Positions 45,336 through 57,289 of a stretch of DNA of 64,000 nt are shown in pieces. The stretch covers positions 3,472,001 to 3,536,000 of the forward strand of contig JAKULF010000003.1 of NCBI GenBank assembly GCA_022661535.1, written 5' to 3'. Position 1 is the stretch's first letter, and the number at the start of each line of letters is the position of its first letter. The notes under the pieces were generated by a model, which worked only from the letters and a program-made list of their open reading frames with translations, had not been told where the DNA came from and did not search any database. Source of the DNA: Eutypa lata (lineage: Eukaryota > Ascomycota > Sordariomycetes > Xylariales > Diatrypaceae). Both the position numbers and the translations under genes were made by a program.

Positions 45336-47011
45336 ATGGCCAATATCTCACAGTAAGATATCCCCAATGTCTAGCTAAGTTCATATACAGTCCATGCTCA
45401 CTCTTGCCTTGAAGACCGGCTTTGAAAGAAGCGAATAGGATCAAGAGGTATTTTGAGGAGGGGTACACATCATACTATAAGTATCTGAGGCCCATTGCCA
45501 ATGGACAGGTAACATTAACCGCTTTATTCCTTTTCCACCGAGTCACTACTGAGGAGATTACCGTTTGTAAAGACTATAATACTCCAGAGGATAACTAAAA
45601 ATGACAGCATTGTTGCTAAGATGTACAACGCTGACTTCGAATGTTATAGTGGGGTGTCGCCTGTCTGGTCCGCCAGAAGAAGAGGGAAAAGCCGCCGACT
45701 CGCGAAGAACGGTTATTCGTTGTGAAGCGAGTATTCGATGAGTTAATGTTGGACAGTTTAAATAAAGAAATAGATGTATTAAAGGCAAGCAGGAGTAACT
45801 CCAGACTCGATGGATGGAGTGGACTAACCATTCCTTACAGCGATTGCGAGGGGCCCCGCATATCATACAAATGATAACTATCGATCCAGATCCGTTCGAG
45901 GCATTGAGTCGCCCAACGATGTTCCTGGAGTATGTCGAGAATGGATCAGTAGGCGATTTTATAGATCGAGTTAGGACCGAAGATACCCCAATACCAAATC
46001 GAATTTTGTGGAGGTTCTTCGCTTGTCGTGAGCATACGAAACCAAAAGATTATACGCTGTGCTGATGAGGCTAATGGGTGTTCAGTTGCACGGGCTTGTA
46101 TAGCTATGGCATGGCCAGACAGAGGAAAGCCAGGTTTGCCGTATCAAAGTGAAACCTTCCCGGATGATTGGAAAACCAAAACATCACCTCAACTTATTCA
46201 CGGCGATATGCACCAAGAAAATAGTAAGCCAAACTGTTTCGGATTCTTTACTTTCTAGTCAAGTAACAATCGCACTAGAATCACCCATCCATTAAAATCT
46301 CACTTGGCTAACCTTGAGTGTGGTACATTAGTTTTGATTGGGGAACTGGAACCACCTGGAGAGGAACATTATTTTGTTCCAATATTGAAGCTCATTGACT
46401 TCGGCATATCTAGATATGATCCCAACCCCGCCATGTAAGTAGTTTCACAAATTCCCATCTTGATACAATATGAATACTGATGAATTGCGATTCAGACCAG
46501 ACATGGGCATAAAGACGAACATATTCGATATCGGCAGGGTACGTATTCCTATCATTCCTGACCTATACTCAGTCCTTCTACCAACATATTCTACGCTTCC
46601 TTATCGAGACAATAAAGTGCTACATATTCTGACAGGCATACCTAGATAATGCGAATGCTTATAACATTGGACACAAAGTGGGCCATGCCCTTTTCCAAAG
46701 CCTCAGCTACGTACAATGGAGTCACAAGGAAGATCACAACAGCTAGTGCCTGCCTTGAAAAGCCTAACTACGAAGACTATCTAGACCAAGACCTAGCAGC
46801 TCTTGTAATGATGTGTACCGCCGAGAAACTGAAAGATCGTCCAAGTCTGGACTGGCTCTGCGAAGCAATTGAATATCATATCAACATTAAAACCTGGGAT
46901 TACTATAAGAGTAATTTCCCATGGGACACTCACTTCATGGAACAAGACGCACTCATGCAAGATTTCTTGCATTATTGGATCTTCTACCCTGACTATGATC
47001 CATATTCATAA
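45336..47011 (+). pseudogene. protein-kinase-like gene with two frame breaks
   Basis: Exons that can be joined by normal splice sites are 45336-45352, 45415-45508, 45573-45784, 45841-46027, 46086-46223, 46332-46434, 46496-46538 and 46636-47011. The kinase fold is visible: probable ATP lysine in FVVKRVF, hinge-like TMFLEYVENGSVGDFI, catalytic loop LIHGDMHQEN, metal site LIDFGISR and C-lobe ERPSLEALCEAI-like DRPSLDWLCEAIEY. Two changes of frame inside exons (near 45642-45652 and near 46725-46745) have no possible intron, since candidate introns would be 7 and 22-32 nt. The catalytic loop keeps Asp but has HGD instead of HRD, as in many fungal orphan kinases. One intron (45785-45840) is of the GC-AG class. 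The most likely reading is a recently inactivated member of an expanded fungal kinase family; sequencing errors would be the alternative. Confidence 0.7.
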
Positions 47012-48576
47012 CCGGGGGGGAGGGGTGGGGGGTCCTATGTAAATAGAAGTCGTTATACCTTATGTGTTATTATATAAGTGATAGGTATATAATATCTGGC
47101 ATTGATAATGCCGTGTTATACAAGGTACTTACTCGAAGGTTCCTTATTCACGATTTCAACTATACGGTTAGTTTCCCATGCCTGTAACCATTACTATAGA
47201 TCATGGACCAAGTTTAGACTAGAGGACAATGGACTTGAGTGGAAACCCCTTCTAGTGAGTCAACTACATTGAAAATCGTGCACCCAGAGAAGACTTCCTG
47301 CTCCCTAGGTCCCCTGCAATTTGAAACTTTAGTTGTGATACTACAAAACACTAGCTAATGTTTAACCATGGACCAAGGGCCACTGTAGTATACAGTGGAA
47401 ATATTAGGGCTTGGGTTTGGAGTGCATTGCTAGATTATAGCCCTGATAGCATAACACGTTGAATGGTATTACAAGACTGGGTGACACAAAACTAAACTGT
47501 GTGTAAACTTGGGGTATCAGAGTGTTGGTTCCAGCTGTCTTATGGGTAAGTATAGTATGATGTATTACCACGAATCCCTGAAAGTCACTGCAAACAATCA
47601 CTCAATTAGCACTCGGTATAACTACCCAAGGATTGGACTTGTAATAAGTGGAGCGAATTGGTTTTCTTAGAGCAAACCATTATATGTGTGGCGGAACTGA
47701 ATGCAAGAATAATATGGCTTGCTACACCACCTGACCACGGAGTCAAAAGCGGAAGGTTGTTAGCCCAGGAGTTTACCATCCTGCAAACCCTTATATAGCA
47801 GACTGCCACTTGGTGCCGAGATAATATGCCCCAGGACAAGGGTTGAAAAAAGACCCTTAACAATGACTATGGGACTAGATCCATGGGGTGCCAGTGCACA
47901 AGGAGGGTTCCTAATGTAAAACTCGTCAGCATTGTCATCTGGCCTGTAACCTATCTTGGATAGTAGTCACTTACTGGGGATTGTGGGGCTACAGATTAGT
48001 TACGAATAGAAAATGAAGATGAATTATCCCAACATTCAAGGTACGTATGGTTGCTTGCTTCTGGGTGAATGAATGTGGAAGCCCTCAATTACCCAATCAC
48101 AACTTCAGACCCTGGATAGTCAACAATGGGCATAGATGGATCTCAAACGAATGATACTTTGAGCACATAAATGAGGTCGTTAGTCATGAACGAATTTGCA
48201 TGTGTCCTCCACACCCCACATATCAATATAACACAAGGAAACAAAAGCCCTAGGAAATACATCCTATTTCCTGGTAGTATCTACAATGGTGTACAACACT
48301 ACTACATACAGATATTAGAAATTGACTCTAGATGTGATGTAATAACAACTATTAACATGGATTCGTAACGTCTGTTGTTAATTATATACCCTTTCAACAC
48401 GTACGCTTAGCATGTCTGCCTGTGACGATACGCACCCGGAAGAACGTAGTGATATAGCTATACAGCCCTACAATCTATTTCCACAGTACAGAATCTCACA
48501 GTTAATTTCACACATAACTGTTGCCACATGGCCCTAGTGTAATGGTAGAAACGAGTCCAAACATTATTCTGCCAAC
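47012..48576. other. 1.6 kb stretch without a recognisable gene
   Basis: It begins with a G-rich tract (47014-47032: G7-A-G4-T-G6) directly after the stop of the kinase-like gene. Small ORFs on both strands have no family resemblance. Confidence 0.5.
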
Positions 48577-49760
48577 TCAAGAAGCATACTTCGTAGTATC
48601 AACGCCAAAGTCCTTGGGAAGCTCCGGGCCCCATACCGACAACGGCCCAACGGGCTCTCTCGTCATCGGGGTATCTTCATTCACGACGTCTCCATCTGCA
48701 TAATGCTCGATCTTGAATCCATTTGGATCGCACCAGTAATCAAAGATCTGACTACCCAATATGTGCCTGCCTACTCCCCAAACGCTTTTCCAATTATGCT
48801 TTGCTAACCAATCGTGCCCGATCAGCTGGGTGTCAAAGTCGGCGACTTCGTATGATGTGTGGTGTACGTAGCTTTTCTGCACCTCCGGGGGTGCGCGTTG
48901 CAGGAATAGACTGTGATGATCCGAGTAGTCTTTTCCCAGGTCGAGGTGCATGAACGTGAGCACATCGATATTGGAGAAATCCCAGTGGTGAAGGATGTTC
49001 GACGGCACAAAATTGAAGTTGGAAGTGTACCATGCGAGTTCGTTATCAAAGTCACGGTAAACGTAACCAATGTGCCCTAGCTTATGCACCAACGCCGGAC
49101 CCTCGTGATATCGTTGGAACTTCCCTGCTCGCCCCTCATTAGTAACAACACGCACCAAATTTTCTATCAATTCAACATACCTAATCTGGGCTTCTGGAAT
49201 GGGCCGTTGAAAGGTCCCTGTTCTTCATGAGTTGCAGATAATGGTGCCCCTCGCGCATCCTCTTCAGCTTGTCCGTACACCACGTGGAACTTAGTGTTGT
49301 CCGATCGTTCGAATGTAACCATCCTTCCGCCGCCCGGAGTGTTCTCCAGCGAGGACGGGATTGCGCCGGGGATTTTGAGCGTCTTTTCGAACTCCTCTTG
49401 GTTCGCTGCAACGAAGGCAGGCCCGTTGAATTTTGGCTGTCCATCTTTGCTTTCGGTGGCAACATATACGTAAGGGTCTTTACCATATCCCCTGAAGTAT
49501 ATTGTACCACCCCTCCGCGCAACCTCCACTAGTCCGAAATCCCTAGCAAACTCGACGAACTCTTCCAAATCGGGATGTTCAAAATACACATGGGCCGGCC
49601 GCACCAGCTGGACCTTGTCTGGGCTATTGGAGATGGGAGGTATGAGCATGTCGGGCATTATCGCTTCACGAAGCCGTCTTGGAAGTTTTGAGAGCACAGC
49701 AAGTAGAGTAAACATAGTTTTAAGGTTGATTTCGTAGATTAGTTGGTAAGAATCTGACAA
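48577..49760 (-). CDS. extradiol ring-cleavage dioxygenase, vicinal-oxygen-chelate type (2 exons)
   Basis: Exons (minus) are 49760-49181 and 49124-48577, giving up to 375 residues. An ATG 34 codons in (MPDMLIPPIS) is the more likely start, giving 341. Two VOC modules are seen: the N-terminal one (RPAHVYFEHPDLEEFVEFARDFGL, read as AHVYFEHPDLEEF) and the C-terminal catalytic one. The probable Fe(II) ligands are His in KLGHIGYV, His in VHHTSYEV and Glu in KIEHYADGD. This is the layout of type I extradiol dioxygenases that cleave catechols by the meta route. The 56-nt intron joins RLG to KFQRYHEGPALVHKLGHIG. The gene diverges from the FAD monooxygenase across an 819-nt promoter, so hydroxylation then ring cleavage in one pathway is a natural inference. 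Confidence 0.87.
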
Positions 49761-50579
49761 CCCCCAATGTCTTATAACAATCGTTCGCTATTCGCCAAAC
49801 TCGATCCCTGTATGACGAAATCCCTCCGCGGCACAACCTCAGCCGGCACATCACGGAATAACTGATTTACACTGCCAGCTTGTGGTCTGTCCTAATGGAT
49901 ATTAACATTGGGCCTTAATTGGATTTGATAGAACTCGGTGCTTTTTTCTTCGTCCCTTTTAAGTGATGACTTGAGTGCCTATTGTGGCTAAATAACAGTC
50001 ACTTGGACTAGTAGCAAACTGTCTACCGTTGTGCCCTCTATTCATAAGTGGATCCCATGATCATATCACTTATAGTAATAACGGCACTCGTGACCTATCT
50101 AAGTATATAGGAAGACTAGCTACTATTGTTTCTGGCAAAATATCAGTCATCCCACTCTATAATATAATACAGCTATTTCAAGGCCTCCATCCAGCAGAGT
50201 CTGCCACCAGACTGTGTAGGTGCTTGCAAGGCTTTATCACTATTGCCGATGTATTCAATAACCAAGGTTTAGTGAATGAACTATGTACTTACACAGCACT
50301 GCTTCACTTGCTAAATTCCTCTTCTCCTTCCTTCACACGCCCTTCAATTCTTCTGCCTACATAACTTCTTCTAGACATCCTCTTCTTTACGTCTTCTTCC
50401 TAACATCATCTTCTAGGCATCTTCTTCTTTCCGACTGCTTTCTCTCGACAACTTCTACTTTTCTTCCGCAACGCTACTTACTCATAACCTCGCCATCACT
50501 TCACGATGTGCTTGTAAGATCTATAAGATCCTCAAGACTTTCCGAATCCTTTCAGTAAGAAGAGTAGCTTGCCTTTGCA
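49761..50579. promoter_or_regulatory. divergent promoter of dioxygenase and monooxygenase genes
   Basis: An 819-nt region between two divergent, functionally related genes. The stretch at 50320-50500 is a TTCTTCT-rich pyrimidine tract leading to the monooxygenase start. A shared regulatory site is expected but none could be picked out with confidence. Confidence 0.4.
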
Positions 50580-52575
50580 ATGGAGAAGACAGAAGTCATC
50601 ATCGTCGGCGCAGGACCTTCGGGCCTTGCCCTTGGGCTTTCCCTTGCCAAGTTCGGCATCAAGGTAAGGGCTACGTATTCTAGATTTGTTTGAAATGAAG
50701 ATGCTAACCCAGATAGTCTATTCTGCTCGAGAAGGAGACAGGAATCACTCATGACCCAAGAGGCGTATACCTTACTAATGAGGCTGTCCGCATTCTGTGG
50801 GATCTTGGAATTGGCTCTGACCTGAAGAAGATTGGTCACGGTACGTAAAACAGATTTTAATCTAGATAAGAGAGCGTACTATACTGAATAGATATAGATG
50901 TTGAGACGATCAACTTCCACAACACGTCTTTCCAGAACGCGGCCTACTATATCATGGACCCACGCAGTGACTTTGCGCAGCAGACGGTCCAGAACGGCAT
51001 CTTTCAGATTCAACCAGAGCTAGGTATGTGATTTAAACTTGACTTAGCGTGGTGCAGTATTCTAACCATCACGTAGAGGCTTCGTTGCGAAGGAAGCTCG
51101 ATGAGTCAAAGCTCTGCGATCTACGCAGTGGTTGTGAGGTGATTCAACGAGACCAGTCCAGTGGAAGCGTTGTAGTTACCTACAAGACTGAGGACGGCAG
51201 CACTAAGTCTATCAATGGCTCTTGGCTCGTAGGGGCCGATGGCAAGAAAGGTGTCGTAAGAAAGCACTTCCTCGAAAAGTCTGGAATCCAGCAGGTTGAG
51301 GGGGCGTATCGTTATGAGCGAACGTGGATTGCATCAAATTTGAAGATCGACCTGCCAACCCCGGAAACTCACCCAGCATTTCCTCTGTGGGAGCTCGGAT
51401 TCAAACCCGAGGAGGTTTATGATCTATATTGGCCCAGAGGCTTTCACTTCTGCGCCCCACCAGGCAAACCTACTGCCAGCGGAAGATTTGGGCCGCATGA
51501 AGGACGCCTGTGGCGTCATGAATTTGCCCAACATGACTATAATGAGACTATGAACTGTGAGGATCTTCTGTGGGAGCACATTGCCCCTATGATAACCCGA
51601 AGCAGTGGGAAGGAGTCCCAAGCTTTCCCCTCTGGCCCTGTAGCATATCCTCGCGACTGCATCACGATCATGCGTTGCCGCCCATTCCGCTTCACCCACA
51701 AGATGGTCAACAGATGGTTTGAGGGTCGCACCATCTTAATCGGAGATGCGGCTCATGTGTTCCCACCTTTCGGTGGACAAGGAATCGCCTGCGGGGTGGC
51801 CGATTCACACCAGCTGGCGTGGCGCTTGTTCTTGCTTCTTCGCCTCTCAGCTGTGGACGAAGACCTGTCTAACAAGTTGCTCACTACTTGGGCCTCGGAG
51901 CGAAAGAGAGGGGTCACGGATGCCGCGGAGGTGACCAAGTTCAACGGGCAGCTCTGCAACGTTGGAGACAGCTTCGGGTTCTGGTTCTTCCGCACTCTCG
52001 CATGGCTTTCCCGGATAATCCCGTTCGTCCCGACCATTCCCCACCCTTTCACCGTCGCCGAGAAGAGGGGTTTCGGCCAAGTTCCCGACAGCTTCTTCCT
52101 GTCGAAGTTCAATGGGGGCGGACGTGTGGCGCAGATCTGCGTCCAGTCAGGACGACACTCGCCGATGCTATCTGACGGGCTCCTGAGGCTTAGCCTTCCT
52201 GCGGTCCTGACTCTCCTCGTCATTGGTAGCGACGCAGAGAGCATCCAGAAGCACGTGTATGAGGCTGGAGTGGCGCTTACCTCTTCTGGAGTACAAGGCC
52301 AAGTCGTCTCACGAGATTCGGTTCGCGTCTTCTCCCCAAGCGGCCCTGTTGATGCGGGTAGCATCGACGTATTCTTTCCGACTACACTAGAAGGCATTGC
52401 GGACTTACCAGTCAGGACGGGCTACAAGTCTTCGACCTACGCTGAGCGCTTTGCCCCTACCACTAAATACGCCCTAATCCGGAATGACTTCTACATTTTC
52501 GCCCAGGCCCGTGATTCGGAAGAGCTCAACTCCTGCCTTGCTGAACTATGCCGACAGACCCTTCAGCTCTCTTAG
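50580..52575 (+). CDS. FAD-dependent aromatic monooxygenase, class A (4 exons)
   Basis: Exons are 50580-50663, 50717-50840, 50892-51023 and 51077-52575, giving 612 residues. Three flavin-hydroxylase fingerprints are complete: the FAD dinucleotide fold GAGPSG at 10-15, the middle NAD(P)H/FAD motif LVGADGKKGVVRK, and the ribityl-binding LIGDAAHVFPPFGGQGIACGV (seen as IGDAAHVFPPFGGQG). The pattern RGVYLTNEAVRILWDLGIG and the C-terminal thioredoxin-like tail place it with FAD_binding_3 enzymes of the MhpA/phenol 2-monooxygenase group, which hydroxylate phenolic rings using NAD(P)H and O2. With the adjacent extradiol dioxygenase it could make and cleave a catechol. The exact substrate is unknown. 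Codon use and GC are higher in exon 4 than in the flanks. Confidence 0.92.
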
Positions 52576-54170
52576 TTACTCTATAAATATGGGGACTCAG
52601 GTTCTAAGCATAGGTCGTATGCTCTAGGCAAGATGATGGAGGGGGTTTTTAGCGCAGTTGCGACCACTAATGGCGGTTAATGCATTTATAAATGCATGAG
52701 AGAATTCGGTTTAAACAGCTAGGTTTACTTAATTGGTGTTCCTTTTTAGAGTCACTAATATACCATATGAGATGGGAGCTCTGGTTTGGAGGAAAGCTTA
52801 TTTTCCTATTTGTACCACACTATACTGAGCTGACGGGAACGAATCCGATCCTCAAGGATTGTTAATAGTGGGCTTATATATACCCATAGCCCCCCCGTAT
52901 ATAATGAGATAGCACCACAAGTCTAAGTGGTCGCATTAATTCCAGACTATATAAGCGTAACGTTGCTAGTTATTGGTGAAGTTGTGATTCAAGTTATAGC
53001 ACACAGTGGAAACTGTCCTAGTAATCAAATCTCGGTTTTTTTTCTTTCTCCCGGTAACGCCCCTATCTAGGTGCTGACTAGGTAGGTGTGGGGCTTCCCC
53101 GACCTCGCAATATTTCCCCTGATTGACAAGTTGGAAACTAGGAGGCGTTGCCCATTAACTGCTACTGGATATTTGTTGGTCCCGAGCAGAGCGCAACGTA
53201 GAGGGGCGTCTCTTGCATGTTCTGCTACTAAACTCAGGGATGTCATGGCTAGGATGCGGACGAAGTAGTTAGCAGTAACTCGGCGGTTGACTAGGTGGAA
53301 AGAATAGGAACGGCGGCGATAAGAACGAGTTCCAGTGCTTAGAGAAGACTACGACCGTAGGTGGGAACAAGGCACGGTCAGCCGGTGTCTTATTGCGTAA
53401 TGCTAGGGAAAGAAGCTGTCTGCTATAGTAATGACGGCGATGTTACGATGACGATAGTATCCTGAGATCAGTCGAATTCATTGGTAATATCAACTATGCC
53501 ATGAACCCTTCTGCTAGTAATTAGAAAACTCTCGCGCTGAAGGAGGACTAGGACCTCGCAGAGCAGATGCGTCGGTCGGAGTCTTTCGAGGGAGGCAGTG
53601 CTAAGGTATGGTAAAAGCTTCGTTACGCGTGCTCTCATGACCGCTGAACAGCCGACGTTTGAGGAGTGATGTAAGGTATATAACTTGTATCATGGCCTAG
53701 TGTACAGGGTATATTCTTTACGTTCTTGTGGTGGACATGAAATCTTTAAGATAAGAGTTAGAACAGGGAGATCAACGGTGGTTATAGTAAGTGTACACTG
53801 AGAATACAAGGTAAGAGGGCTGCGGTTATGCTTACTAGAGCTCCCCTTACTCAGTGGATAACTACGTATATGATAGGGGTTTGAGGGCTATTGCTGGCCG
53901 TGTTCTAGATATGAGCCTCACATCATTTGTTCCTAGTCCAAATTGAAAATATACATATCACTAGGTACTTATAGCACTGCTTCAAGAGACTGTCATATAG
54001 ATAGCTGGTCTTATTTTGGAGACTGGTAAAAAGTAGCAGCTCATATCAGCATTGTTATTTTGCGAAATGTATAGGTACATAGATCCAGCTCAGGCTTGGT
54101 TTGGAGATCGCCAACATCCATTCCCATCCACATGTACCATCCCTATTATGAATAGGAAGCTCATGGGCAG
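52576..54170. other. 1.6 kb stretch between convergent genes
   Basis: No gene recognised. It has an exact 18-bp palindrome at 52680-52697 shortly after the monooxygenase stop. The 53080-53650 part is less AT-rich and purine-rich with scattered stops, possibly a worn-down transposon, but no protein family can be read. Confidence 0.45.
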
Positions 54171-57100
54171 CTATAGTGGACTATCCATGACCTCAATGAC
54201 ATCTATGTCCTCTTCGACAAGCTCGGACTCAGGCTCAGACTCACTAAGTTGCACTGATCGTTCAATTTCTTCCATGCCAACTATGAAGTCTTGTTGAAGT
54301 TGTTTGATGTAACTACCCAGCGCATCATCATCTATATCAGAGTCCCGTAAACATAGGAGCATTTGATGCAGATTGAGGATTAGTTTACGTCGCCTAAGAA
54401 GTGCTCTAGATTGTGAGACTTCCATCTTACGCTCAGTCTGTTCTTCCAAGGCCATGGAAACCCGCTCGGCTCTTTCCATGAACAATCGTGGGAACCCAAT
54501 GGCACGAGCGAGATCAAGACCATAATGACGTTCTTCGACAGGGCCAGATTCGATCTTGTACAGCATCGTAACCGTGGGAATATCCATGTCACTCTCGGTA
54601 ACATCGGTGGCGAGATGTAGGCTCAGAACACCAGGATGGCTGCGTAGAATATTTCCTGTCTTGCATCTCAGCATATTTCTTTTTAGCAAGAAGGATTATG
54701 ATTCTTTACCGAGCTGTTGGAAGTGTGTGGTGAAAAAGACCAGAGAATTGCTTTGAACTAGTGCTTCCGATATGGCAAGAGCAATAGATAGTCCATCCCT
54801 CGTACTCGTACCACGGCCTAGTTCGTCAATGATGGTCAAACTCTTCTCATTGACGTTCCTGTTAGAGGTATTAGTGAGATTTTATTGGAGTGGCGACATA
54901 GCTTACCTTAGGATGAAGGCCATTTCACGCATCTCCAGTGAGAAGGTTGACATATTTGCTTCAATGCTGTCATCTGTCGACATTCTGACGAATAGTTGCT
55001 GGATAATAGAAAATGATGCATACTGGGCGGGTACGAAACAGCCAATTTGCGCCATCACTTGCAAGAGGGAGATCATACGCATGTGTGTACTCTTTCCACT
55101 CATATTGCATCCTGTGATGACTTGAAATCGATATTGTGCAGAAGCATAAACGTCGTTAGGCACGAAACGCTCTGGGTTGAGCTAAGACAAATTAGTCTAG
55201 ATCGTGACTTGATGCTAGTTGTCATGACCTACTCTTTCGCATATAGGATGACGAGCTGCCTTCAAGGCTAACGTGTCGCCAAGCTCTGGTCTAACGTAGT
55301 CTCGTGTAGTGGCAGATTGGCCAAATGATGCAATCATGTCTAGTAAGCCAATGCCCTCGCATACTTGGAAGAGATGGGGGACATGTGCTCGTATACCATC
55401 AAGAAGCTCTTGAATAACCTTGTCGCTAAGCATGATTGCTTCGTTGGAAGAGTCCGTGAGACGATTGTTCAGCTGAATTAAAGCTAGTGTCTGACATTCA
55501 ATCCAAGCACCCTTCCGGACACAGTTGATAAGGACGCCTGGAAGTTCACGATCTTCGAATTCACTCCGATCAAGCCGGAGCCAGAATTTGCGTCTGGGGT
55601 CATATTTTGTCTGGGCAGAAATATCATGCTCTCCTATAAAGAATGTCAGGACAGTGCATTCTGCATCAGATGTCACAAGACAGACTGTTAAGCTCTTCCA
55701 CGTGCTGGTTAACATCCTCATTAGCTTCTTTGTAAGTCTGCCTCGCGACGTCGAGCATACTACGAATGCCAGACTACTACAGAGTCAGAAACAGCTTGAC
55801 AATACATCTTCGAAATAATTAACCTTGACTGCGAAAGTGCGCTGGTTTCTCATATCAAGAGCCGTTTTCATGGCTATGACATCTTCATTGATCACTGAAG
55901 TGATAAGGTCTGCTACGTGTTGGATAAGCTCAGGGCGACAAATCTGACGAATCCTAGTTAGGAGGCTTGCCCGGGCAGCGCCCAATGCTTCGTATACTAG
56001 AGGGATAGCGTTGATAAATGATTTGATACTAAGTATGTCGTTGATAGCCTGTTCAGAGACGTATATTGAGGATTCACTTGGTACGATAACGAGCTATAAA
56101 TAGTTAGGACAAGCCTAGTAATTGATCCATCGGACACTCACCGTAGTCAGTAGCTTTTCTACGTCCGTGAAATTCTTCAACGCTGCTAGGAATTAGCATT
56201 GGTTGACTATAATACGCACAATTGCATCTAACCTTTACGAATTTCGAAGAACATGTCCTCCTTCATGGTAAGTTCATCCAATGCATCATACCGAGGTATG
56301 AGGATGTTTTCTGTTTGACATGAGGGTTCCAGGATATTGCTTCGCAACATTCTAGATCCCATGGGAGTCAATGTTTCATTCAATAGGCCAAACAGGCAAT
56401 CTTTGGACTTGGAATTTTGGAGATTTTGGATCAGCTCAAGTGATCTTATAGTGGAAATATCAATCATCATGGTGTTTTCTGATGGCTGGTATCTTATGCG
56501 GAGCGAATGTGGCGCGATTGTAAGCCGACAGGAGAGTTGGATATACTTCATAACCTAGAGATATTGATGAGATAATCATAACCCAAGGGAGGAGGACCAC
56601 GGTACACTCACTGCAGCAAATGAGCACGTAGCGTAGAAGTTCCCTTCAATCGCAACATTGATAGCCTCATAGTCCTCTCTAAACACTAGGGTCTGAATGA
56701 ACTCCAGTCCCGCTCTTTCAGACCAATATTTTCGATCCAGGGGCTCAATGGTTGTATCTGGGAGCTCCTCCTCAATAATGGAAAGGAGGTTGGACTTGGG
56801 GTTAGGGGGAAAGGCCGTGTTTACCATCAATATAGTAGATGGTTCGTACATCTGAATCTTATGAATTGCCTTGACATAGAACTGCGTATCACATATCTGA
56901 CTTAGAACAGCCTCGCCGGTAGTAATATTAACTAGGGCAAGTCCGACGGCGGGAGAAATGCCACGGGCCTCACTTATTGCACATATTATTTCGCTTGGGT
57001 TAGATCCCCAGAGTGACGAGGTTGTGTGAGACTTTCGTCCCGATGCAGTGCTGGCACGGGGTGTGCGTCTTAGAGGATTTGAAGAGCTTGTAACAGAACG

Positions 57101-57289
57101 AGGTTGGTTGGTAGTATACGATATTGATGGTGTGGCTGAAATTGAGAGCCTACTGGGAACCCCATTTGGATGAGGAGTGGATGATGATCCAGCGCGAGAA
57201 GTAGAGACTCTTGAATCTGTCATGGCTGCGTTGGCGTTGGAGGCTTGGCTACTTTGTATAGAGGGCCGGCGAGCCCTCGAAGCCGACAT
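54171..57289 (-). CDS. msh4: meiotic MutS homologue MSH4 (9 exons)
   Basis: Exons (minus) are 57289-56612, 56554-56233, 56185-56142, 56093-55824, 55773-55686, 55633-55233, 55181-54907, 54858-54710 and 54655-54171, giving 903 residues. With Msh5 it forms the MutS-gamma clamp that stabilises meiotic recombination intermediates; it takes no part in mismatch repair. After a Ser/Thr-rich N-terminus (to about 90) comes ARGISPAVGLALVNITTGE, then QFYVKAIHKIQMYEPS, characteristic of Msh4. The lever region has MGSRMLRSNILEP and RSMLDVARQTYKEANEDV. The ATPase shows Walker A GCNMSGKST at 625-633 and Walker [12 protein letters not shown] near 703-713, and the C-terminus has HYGLDLARAIGFP. Walker A has Cys where MutS proteins usually have Pro (GPNM). 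An acidic tail (SESEPESELVEEDIDV) ends the protein. Confidence 0.93.

Noticed and set aside
51753..52397. 214-codon minus-strand frame
   Set aside because: Antisense to the catalytic exon of the FAD monooxygenase.
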